From assembly GCA_028822155.1 (NCBI GenBank), contig JAPKEJ010000016.1, positions 1-42,418 on the forward strand: DNA of 42,418 nt, in the 5' to 3' direction. A program made the position numbers and the translations under genes. Origin of the DNA: Porticoccaceae bacterium. GTDB lineage: Bacteria > Pseudomonadota > Gammaproteobacteria > Pseudomonadales > Porticoccaceae. The notes under the pieces are model-generated. The model was given only the letters and a program-made list of their open reading frames with translations. It was not told where the DNA came from and did no database searches. This document shows, in pieces, positions 36,412 through 42,418 of the stretch (position 1 is its first letter; every line of letters starts with the position of its first letter).

Positions 36412-37743
36412 TCATTTTTTATGGGCCAAATCATAGGTCAAAATGTCCGTTGAATACTGCCCAGCTCGCCAGCCTGGGATATTCCAATCACCAGACAATG
36501 GCTGGTCCATATTCACTAGTTTGCCAGCCTTGAAGACCGCACGAATATTAGTCTTTTCCCCTAGTAAATTAATATCTGCCTCTAAGTCTCCCTCAACTAG
36601 GACTAGGTCGGCGATATAGTTTTCTTCAATGCGACCCAATTCGTTTTGCAGACCAAAAATACTCGCTCCAGCTTCTGTGGCACAGGCAATGGCCTCCAAC
36701 GGAGTGAGTCCCAGATGCTCCACAAACAGACCCATTTCTCGGTAGTGCCAGTCGCCATAAGGGGTGACTGAAAAACCACTCTCGCTACCACACATTAGCG
36801 GGACCCCCGCGTCATAGGCGCGACGTAACATAGCGGAGCTCTGCGCGATCTCATTACGAAATATATTTTGCAGCGCCGGGTTTGAGCCAATTTTATCGCC
36901 ATAATCAATTAAGTTAGCTAAGAATGTGAACGTAGGCACCAGAGAGACACCCTTATCAATCACCACCCCTAGTGCCTCTTCATCCATATAAGAGGCGTGT
37001 AATATCATATCGAAACCTGCGAGCGCAGCATCTCTAGTGCTAGACGCGTTGCGGCAATGGCCCACGACAGGCACCCCTAGGGCATGCGCTGTGTCACAAA
37101 CAAGCCGCAATTCATCCAATGTCCAAGCTTGAATCTCGCCGTCGCCGTGCATTGGCGTTTTACGTACCGGAAGGCCGCTGACATGGACCTTGATCCAATC
37201 ACAGCCCGCTTTTACTTGGCAACGAATTTCACGAACAATCTCGTCAGCAGTCTGGACGATAACCGCGTAACCCAGCTTACCACTATCGGGTAATAGCCGG
37301 CCAGCCGTGCCACCTACGCTAGTGATCAACACATTACCTCCAGTCGCCATACGAGGGCCTTCTACAACCCCTGCTTCCATCGCATCTCTCAGATCAATAC
37401 CCACATCGAATATGCAGTCAGCGTCGAAAAAACTTGTTACCCCAGCGCGCAATACTTTTTGGGCATTAACCGAGGCCACAATACTGGCGAGACCAGGCCG
37501 ACGATGAAAGAATAATTCATCGTTGGACTTAGGCCGATCAAAGCTAATATGGCAGTGCGCATCGATGAGGCCAGGAATCAGAGTGCAACCTCTGCCGTCG
37601 ACAACATTAACCGACTCATCCGCGGCCGAAATTGCTTTATCGCCAAGGGCTACAATACGATCTTGCTCAATAAGTACGGAGCTAAGAGACTGCTGACCCC
37701 CTGAAATGATCTTGGTGTTTTTAATCAGATAAGCGCTATTCAT
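36412..37743 (-). CDS. Metal-dependent amidohydrolase, imidazolonepropionase/Xaa-Pro dipeptidase-like
   Basis: A 443-residue amidohydrolase. The N- and C-terminal beta sandwich surrounds a TIM barrel. Binuclear-site residues are visible: His63-x-His65 (DAHCH), Lys185 (WIKVHVSG, probably carboxylated), His229 (GHCR), His249 (LHAS). The final ligand position, normally Asp in GTDSG, is Glu321 in GSESGFSVTPYG. Relatives hydrolyse cyclic amides, lactones, dipeptides or organophosphates. No signal peptide is seen. It follows the Rieske gene after 73 bases, where no feature stands out, and it has no strong ribosome site. Confidence 0.78.
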   Translation of the reverse strand: MNSAYLIKNTKIISGGQQSLSSVLIEQDRIVALGDKAISAADESVNVVDGRGCTLIPGLIDAHCHISFDRPKSNDELFFHRRPGLASIVASVNAQKVLRAGVTSFFDADCIFDVGIDLRDAMEAGVVEGPRMATGGNVLITSVGGTAGRLLPDSGKLGYAVIVQTADEIVREIRCQVKAGCDWIKVHVSGLPVRKTPMHGDGEIQAWTLDELRLVCDTAHALGVPVVGHCRNASSTRDAALAGFDMILHASYMDEEALGVVIDKGVSLVPTFTFLANLIDYGDKIGSNPALQNIFRNEIAQSSAMLRRAYDAGVPLMCGSESGFSVTPYGDWHYREMGLFVEHLGLTPLEAIACATEAGASIFGLQNELGRIEENYIADLVLVEGDLEADINLLGEKTNIRAVFKAGKLVNMDQPLSGDWNIPGWRAGQYSTDILTYDLAHKK

Positions 37744-37816
37744 AGGTTTAATCTCATGCAGTTATTGTCCGCAGTTTAAGGTAAGAATATCGATACTATA
37801 CGATCTGTATGACCAA

Positions 37817-39001
37817 TTAGTTTTCATAAGATCTGCGTTTAGGCCGCTGCCAGCTATTATTTTTTGAATCCATAAATTTCGCTATCCAGCGATGGTAATT
37901 CTGAACGGCAGGCTCGTTACGACCAAATAAGAAGTGGTCATTAGCGCCAGACTCTAGACCTGACTGTATGGAAAAACCAATACCATAGTCTTCTTCTTGC
38001 ACAGCCTTTAACGTCAACGCACTAAACTCGTTAGTTGCTTTAAGTTGTTCCGACGTTTCTGGTTTCTTTGCTACTAAAATAGTTTGGCGCGTAATGGTGG
38101 TAGCAGGGGTTTCGCCTGGAAATACCTGACTCACTAAACAATGGTCACCGAGAATGCCAGATATTGAGAGGTTCGGGAACCCAGAATGGATAAGGCGGAT
38201 ATGTTCATCGGGACACCATTGGTCGCGAGGTTGGTCAATTAGATCACGTAGTGATTTACGTCCAAAAGTGAGTCTCTGGTGAGGGCCATAAGTATCCAAA
38301 ACCAGAAGATTGCCCACAGTATATTTGCCCACCGTCTCGCGGTGCACTAACTGGTGATGGTAGGCTTCCAGATATCCGTCCATGGTCACTTTCCAACCGG
38401 GGCCAGGTAAATCGCGCTGTTCATGCATATGCCAGTTGGCTAGATCTAGGGTGCTTAACTCATCGCCAAAGTCGCCCAACCAGGTGTCGATATTAAATAC
38501 TTCTCCCGCTGTCAGACAAACCCAGACAATGCCTGCTTTTTCCTCGCAATGAAGTAAGGTTAAACCATATTGATCGTTTTCTATATCGCCAAAAGTCGTG
38601 CCGCCATAGCGACCGACTAAGTCTCCCTTCTGGTTATAGCTCCAAGCGTGATAAGGGCAGGTAATCATTTGCCGACTGCCTGCACCTTCTTTACACAGCT
38701 GAGCACCCCGGTGACTGCATACATTAAGCATGGCCCTAACCTGCATATCTTCGCCTCGGATGAGCAATATTGGTACACCCATTAGCGTCATTGCGCGGTA
38801 GTTGCCCGCTTCGGGTAACTCAAGACTGAGTGCCGCAGCAAGTGGTAGATGCTTGAAAATACGCTCAACTTCAACGTCGTATCTACCTGCGTCACGATAA
38901 GCCGACAGCGGAATCTCCATTGTTGATTCAGCTTGATCCGTAGTTTTATCAGCAAAGTGGCGGAGCGCCCTTGCCGCTAGCGCCAGCGTTTCCTTGTTCA
39001 T
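37817..39001 (-). CDS. Rieske non-heme iron oxygenase, alpha subunit
   Basis: A 394-residue aromatic-ring-hydroxylating-type oxygenase. The Rieske [2Fe-2S] ligands are Cys95-x-His97 (CSHRGAQ) and Cys115-x2-His118 (CPYHAW). The catalytic domain carries the bridging Glu212 and iron ligands His215 and His220 (LEAYHHQLVH); an acidic EED at about 345 is a candidate third ligand. The Glu bridge resembles carnitine monooxygenase CntA more than naphthalene dioxygenase. No ferredoxin or reductase gene is present in the window, so electrons must come from elsewhere. Its ATG overlaps the stop of the SnoaL-like gene by 4 bases (ATGA), giving tight coupling. Confidence 0.87.
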   Translation of the reverse strand: MNKETLALAARALRHFADKTTDQAESTMEIPLSAYRDAGRYDVEVERIFKHLPLAAALSLELPEAGNYRAMTLMGVPILLIRGEDMQVRAMLNVCSHRGAQLCKEGAGSRQMITCPYHAWSYNQKGDLVGRYGGTTFGDIENDQYGLTLLHCEEKAGIVWVCLTAGEVFNIDTWLGDFGDELSTLDLANWHMHEQRDLPGPGWKVTMDGYLEAYHHQLVHRETVGKYTVGNLLVLDTYGPHQRLTFGRKSLRDLIDQPRDQWCPDEHIRLIHSGFPNLSISGILGDHCLVSQVFPGETPATTITRQTILVAKKPETSEQLKATNEFSALTLKAVQEEDYGIGFSIQSGLESGANDHFLFGRNEPAVQNYHRWIAKFMDSKNNSWQRPKRRSYEN

Positions 39002-39558
39002 AATGCGTCTTCTGACGCAAAGCGTTGCCAGCTCTCTAGACTCTCAGGAAAATCTGCAGCATGCCAGGCACCCTCTATAAAAACTCTATCTGTCTGATTA
39101 AGACCCTCATTATATTTGGTCACTGGAACATAGTAGAAAAAATTAATCTCCCGTCGACTAAAACGCCAAACTCCATCTTCGCGCACATAGCTATCTTTGT
39201 ATTTCATTGCCGCTAGGCTGACAACACCGTTTGGCGTCGTTTCCGCGTGACTATAAACTAGCCCAGTAGCGCGATCGACATTATCAGAGTCGATAGTGGC
39301 ATGCACATCATGTGTCCAATGAAATCCAGGGCCTCGCGTTTTCAGTATGACGCTAAACATATCGCGAATAGCATCGCGGCCAGTGGATACCATGGCGCCG
39401 TTTGGCGAGCAAAAAACCGCATCCTCAGAGAATAAATCAGCCAGCCTAGGAATATCATGCTCATCACAGGCAATCGCATAAGCTGTAGCTAATGTCCGGA
39501 TCGATTGGTGTGACTCAAGACAATCTAATCGCCGTAAAATACTCTCTAGGTCTATCAT
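38998..39558 (-). CDS. SnoaL-like (NTF2-fold) protein
   Basis: A 186-residue protein of the SnoaL_4 type: an N-terminal helix, DEHDIPRLADLFSEDAVF (32-49), GRDAIRDMF (60-68), the WTHDVHATID strand and a WRFSRREINFFYY strand at about 131-143. The fold is that of scytalone dehydratase and also of the beta subunits of ring-hydroxylating dioxygenases. It is the first gene of the six-gene minus-strand row and overlaps the Rieske alpha gene by 4 bases, so it may pair with that subunit or act as a dehydratase or isomerase. AAGGAAATCACG precedes the ATG. Confidence 0.75.
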   Translation of the reverse strand: MIDLESILRRLDCLESHQSIRTLATAYAIACDEHDIPRLADLFSEDAVFCSPNGAMVSTGRDAIRDMFSVILKTRGPGFHWTHDVHATIDSDNVDRATGLVYSHAETTPNGVVSLAAMKYKDSYVREDGVWRFSRREINFFYYVPVTKYNEGLNQTDRVFIEGAWHAADFPESLESWQRFASEDAL

Positions 39559-39764
39559 CGTGATTTCCTTTGACTTACATCGATAACATGTTTAATTAAA
39601 GTATCCGTTTAGAATACCCTAATAACTACTAATATTGGCCAAGTTAGCCCCGCTCGCATAGCACTAAATCTAAACCCTGTAAGGCTCTGACGCAACCAGT
39701 TTTCCTCAGTATACTTAGATTTTTCATATGCTCAGTAATACTAGCCATGGGCAGTTTATTTTTG
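39559..39764. other. Intergenic region upstream of the Rieske operon
   Basis: No gene was found here. It must hold the promoter of the minus-strand SnoaL-Rieske unit; only AT-rich segments with weak -10-like ACTTTAAT are visible near 39595. The full gap to the next gene is 39559-39877. Confidence 0.5.
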
Positions 39765-39782
39765 GTAGTACCTGACTGCTAC
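39765..39782. promoter_or_regulatory. Dyad operator, site C (one mismatch)
   Basis: GTAGTA (39765-39770), six bases, TGCTAC (39777-39782): the same spacing as sites A and B with one mismatch. It lies 31 bases upstream of the -35 of the ribbon-helix-helix gene and about 205 bases from the start of the divergent SnoaL gene. Confidence 0.5.
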
Positions 39783-39813
39783 TTTATAGGCCCTTTTACC
39801 ATGATGTTCAAGG

Positions 39814-39842
39814 TTGCATGCTCGGTCGGTTAAGATTAATAT
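39814..39842 (+). promoter_or_regulatory. Promoter of the ribbon-helix-helix gene
   Basis: TTGCAT (39814-39819), 17 bases, TAATAT (39837-39842), 35 bases before the ATG at 39878. Confidence 0.55.
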
Positions 39843-39877
39843 CTAGAGGTGAAGAATTGGAATTAAAGAGGTGATTT

Positions 39878-40189
39878 ATGTGTGAAATTTTCTTACGCGG
39901 GGATTCAGCTTTATTTGAAAAAAGATCTCGTTCAATGCGTATTGACGGACACGTCACCAGTGTATGTGTCGAAGTTATATTTTGGGATCTGTTAGAGCGA
40001 GTATCCAGCGAACAAAATCTGAAATTATCGCAGTTTGTATCAGAATTATATCGCGAAGGGCTTGTAAAGACGGGTGAGGTAAATAATCTAAGTTCGGTAC
40101 TGCGTGTGGCATGCCTTAACTATCTAACCCATGAAGATACCGTCTTGCCTAACACCCAGACGACGCTTCAGGCCACTATGGCGAGTTAG
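39878..40189 (+). CDS. Ribbon-helix-helix domain protein (RHH_4 type)
   Basis: A 103-residue protein whose middle matches the RHH_4 family: SMRIDGHVTSVCVEVIFWDLLERVSSEQNLKL in outline, that is a beta strand (19-30), helix A with FWDLL (35-39), helix B with LSQFVSELYREG (50-61), and NNLSSVLRVACLNYL near residues 69-83. Such proteins usually dimerize and insert the strand pair in the DNA major groove, but RHH_4 members are poorly characterized. AGAGGTGATTT gives a good ribosome site. It lies between the Rieske operon and the TonB receptor gene, with a dyad operator upstream. It is the only visible regulator candidate of the region. Confidence 0.75.
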   Translation: MCEIFLRGDSALFEKRSRSMRIDGHVTSVCVEVIFWDLLERVSSEQNLKLSQFVSELYREGLVKTGEVNNLSSVLRVACLNYLTHEDTVLPNTQTTLQATMAS

Positions 40190-40356
40190 CTTTATACACT
40201 AGCCGAAAGACCAAATCGTCTAGAGCAATTTTTCCCCTCAATTTACCCCTTCAATTTAATAGGGTAACGCATAGCCTAAACATCCTCAATGCTAGCTAGG
40301 CCACCATTAATAGTTGGCTTTAGGTGTGATCACAAATGTCATTATCCAGCTAAACA
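40190..40356. other. Intergenic region between the RHH gene and the TonB receptor
   Basis: No gene seen. It contains a short inverted repeat TTACCC/GGGTAA near 40242-40266 without a T run and the 10-base palindrome TGTGATCACA at 40325-40334. The gene-free stretch continues to 40574. Confidence 0.5.
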
Positions 40357-40374
40357 GTAGTAATCATTTACTAC
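40357..40374. promoter_or_regulatory. Dyad operator, site B (GTAGTA-N6-TACTAC)
   Basis: GTAGTA (40357-40362), ATCATT, TACTAC (40369-40374), an exact copy of the site A core; the right flank CCCTAAA also resembles CCTAAA of site A. It lies 200 bases before the receptor ATG. A promoter between 40400 and 40520 is likely but no hexamer pair stands out (a TATAAA is at 40516). Confidence 0.6.
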
Positions 40375-40574
40375 CCTAAAACTATGTTCTCTCGCTAGGA
40401 TTGTTATTTGGAGGATCGTGTAGGGCAATCCTAAACTTATTTCCTTTGCCCTTGACGCTCCCATTTAACTGCGCAGTACCGTCTAAGACAAATCTAACTA
40501 GGTGGCATATTGCGTATAAAATCTATATTTAATTTAAAAAGAGTAGTTACAATAATTTAAAAGGGGTAGTTCTA

Positions 40575-42418
40575 ATGAATCATAAAAATATAAAAACTAA
40601 TATTTGGTCTCTGACCGCCATGAGTTTAGCTATAAGCACCTTCTCTGGCGTCACTATGGCTGAGGACATTTCTCTGCAACTCGAGGAAATTGTTGTCACC
40701 GCACGTAAACGTAACGAAAGCATGCTGGAAATTCCAGACTCAATTAAGATGATTACTGGTGAATCTGCGGCTAGACAGAATATTAAAGGCCTTAATAAGA
40801 TTGGTTTGGCTGTACCTAATGTGAATCTTTCGATGCGTGCTGATAGTTATCCCAACGTCTCTATTCGGGGTATTGGAGCGTTTGGTTTGACACAGGGTGT
40901 TGGTTTTCATGTTGACGACGTACAAATCTACAAGGGCGACGCATCCTCAAGATTTGGCGACATAGAGCGTATTGAAGTTCTAAAAGGACCTCAGGGCACT
41001 ATGTATGGCGGAAGCAACATTGGTGGTGCAATCAAGTACGTAACCAAACGTCCTACGACGGATGAAATGTCTGGCCGAGTTAAATTATTAGCAGGTGGAC
41101 AAGGCATAGTCGACGGCGAGGTTAGTCTTAATCTACCGCTTAATGACGATTGGGCGATGAGGGTGTTTGGTTATAACCGAACTGATGACGGTTTTATGAC
41201 TAATCCCAACTCTCCTTCGCCAGTGTTCGGCGAAATATCGAATCACCCAAAAAACATTACTCAATACGATGAGAGTGCCTTAAGACTTTCATTGGCTGGC
41301 GACGTGAGTGATACATTTTCGATCTATGCTACGGCGCGTTACAGCAAGTATGATGGACCAGCAAACAATTGGTCACGAGAGTTAATCGATGGTGCTGCTT
41401 ACTCAAACACAGGTAATGTGCCAGCCAATATGCAGTACTCCAATATATTGGATGTCAATAATCTTCCAGAGCATGATCGAGAAACGGTGGGTGCCTCGCT
41501 AGAGATGGTGTGGGAGAGAGACGGATATGATATAGCATCAATCACGTCCTACTCTGACACAGACAGCCTACGAAAGACCGATGTCGATGGCACACAACTT
41601 TGGTTTATTTATACCAATCGCCCCGAAACCTATAAGTTTACAACCCAAGAGCTACGTGTCACCTCTAATAATGACGGTAACGTGCAATGGATGGGTGGCC
41701 TCTACATGAGCGAAGGCAAAACAAGTATGCGCTCAACGCTAGACCTAGGATGGCTAATCTTAGGAGCGGATGAATTTATGAATTTCGCGGTGCCTTTTGA
41801 AACTAGTGACCAGACGGACAGTAAGTTAGCTGGTTTTGGTAATGTTACTGTTGACCTCGGAGAGTGGGAAATAGCTTTAGGTCTGCGACTAGACCGTTGG
41901 AAAGCTGAGAGAGAAGCAGTAGATATCGGCCATAAAGCCTCTCAATCAGATACTCAGGTTCTTGGTAATTTCTCGATGACTAAAACCATCTCTGATGATG
42001 CTATCGGGTACTTCTCAGTAGCGCAGGGCTATGAGCCCGGTCAGTGGAATGGTATCGCAGACGGTGCACCACCAGTATTTGGACCCAATGGTGAGAAAAC
42101 ACTCCTTGGGATCGATCCTGAGGAGCTAATCCAATATGAGCTAGGTTGGAAAGCCTCGGGGATGGATGGTCGTGGAAGCCTTACAGCGGCAATTTTCTAT
42201 AGCAACTACAATGATCGCATTTATCAATATGTAGTGGCCAACCCAGACGGAAGCGGGACTCTGATGGAAGCGCTCTTGAACGTCGGTGACTCTACTCAAA
42301 AGGGTATTGAGCTTGAAGCCAGTATCAAAGCCAATGAGTTCTTGCAAATATCTGGCTCATTAGGGTGGATCGATGCCACATGGGATAATGGCACAATGGT
42401 TGGTGATCTAGATCTTAG
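40575..42418 (+). CDS. TonB-dependent outer-membrane receptor (3' part outside window)
   Basis: The first 614 codons are open to the right edge. A signal peptide ends near residue 29 (VTMA followed by ED), the TonB box EEIVVTA is at 37-43, and the plug domain runs to about 160 with NVSIRGIGAF (94-103) and RIEVLKGPQGTMYG (132-145). Beta-barrel strands follow, with TSYSDTDS, ELRVTS and the late YELGWKASGMDGR and GIELEAS strands, so about 80-85% of a typical receptor is present. AAGGGG lies about 9 bases upstream. No Fur box precedes it; a dyad operator does. This points to uptake of an organic compound rather than iron. Confidence 0.9.
   Translation, partial: MNHKNIKTNIWSLTAMSLAISTFSGVTMAEDISLQLEEIVVTARKRNESMLEIPDSIKMITGESAARQNIKGLNKIGLAVPNVNLSMRADSYPNVSIRGIGAFGLTQGVGFHVDDVQIYKGDASSRFGDIERIEVLKGPQGTMYGGSNIGGAIKYVTKRPTTDEMSGRVKLLAGGQGIVDGEVSLNLPLNDDWAMRVFGYNRTDDGFMTNPNSPSPVFGEISNHPKNITQYDESALRLSLAGDVSDTFSIYATARYSKYDGPANNWSRELIDGAAYSNTGNVPANMQYSNILDVNNLPEHDRETVGASLEMVWERDGYDIASITSYSDTDSLRKTDVDGTQLWFIYTNRPETYKFTTQELRVTSNNDGNVQWMGGLYMSEGKTSMRSTLDLGWLILGADEFMNFAVPFETSDQTDSKLAGFGNVTVDLGEWEIALGLRLDRWKAEREAVDIGHKASQSDTQVLGNFSMTKTISDDAIGYFSVAQGYEPGQWNGIADGAPPVFGPNGEKTLLGIDPEELIQYELGWKASGMDGRGSLTAAIFYSNYNDRIYQYVVANPDGSGTLMEALLNVGDSTQKGIELEASIKANEFLQISGSLGWIDATWDNGTMVGDLDL

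Noticed and set aside
40325-40334. Palindrome TGTGATCACA upstream of the TonB receptor, CRP-like half-sites
   Set aside because: CRP needs TGTGA and TCACA six bases apart; here they overlap with no spacer. A 10-base palindrome alone is weak evidence.
40541-40574. Direct repeat GTAGTT before the TonB receptor start
   Set aside because: The repeats are short and one is part of the ribosome-site region; too little to call an operator.

Overview
The window looks like the chromosome of a marine, Pseudomonadales/Cellvibrionales-type gammaproteobacterium with moderate GC. The evidence is the gammaproteobacterial gene orders (carA-carB-greA, grpE-dnaK-dnaJ-dapB, and tRNA-fMet-rimP-nusA-infB-rbfA-truB-rpsO-pnp), the close match of these proteins to E. 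coli and Pseudomonas relatives, and an accessory catabolic region with a TonB-dependent receptor. The genus cannot be fixed from sequence alone.

Layout. 1-452: start of a Fur-controlled lipoprotein with calcium-binding repeats, cut by the window edge. 453-3157: grxD, then the arginine genes argD-argF on the plus strand, preceded by an intrinsic terminator that has no gene in front of it. 3167-13106 (minus strand): greA, carB, carA, dapB, dnaJ, dnaK, grpE, with sigma-32-like promoters in front of grpE and dnaK. 13283-14956: recN (+), separated from pnp by a bidirectional terminator. 15037-24192 (minus): the nusA/infB translation-transcription operon headed by an initiator tRNA, with hairpins in the rimP, rpsO and pnp leaders. 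24262-25059: a DjlA-type co-chaperone.

25220 to the right edge is accessory. It holds two paralogous FAD-dependent D-2-hydroxyacid dehydrogenases, a TauD-like dioxygenase, a CPBP membrane protease, a spinster-type MFS transporter, a Dabb protein, a double-cupin protein, a glyoxalase I, two short-chain dehydrogenases, two amidohydrolase-superfamily enzymes, a Rieske oxygenase alpha subunit overlapping a SnoaL-like protein, a small ribbon-helix-helix protein and a TonB-dependent receptor truncated by the edge. Together they look like uptake (receptor, MFS) plus oxidative and hydrolytic breakdown of an unidentified, probably aromatic or otherwise ring-containing, organic compound.

The most interesting signal is a dyad, GTAGTA-N6-TACTAC. 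It occurs exactly upstream of the cupin operon and of the TonB receptor, and once with a single mismatch upstream of the ribbon-helix-helix gene. No copy was found elsewhere by eye. It is a candidate operator tying three transcription units into one regulon. Several enzymes of the cluster also carry changes at positions normally needed for catalysis or metal binding: an SDR without YxxxK, an amidohydrolase with Asp to Asn, another with Asp to Glu, and a cupin protein whose first domain lacks its metal ligands.
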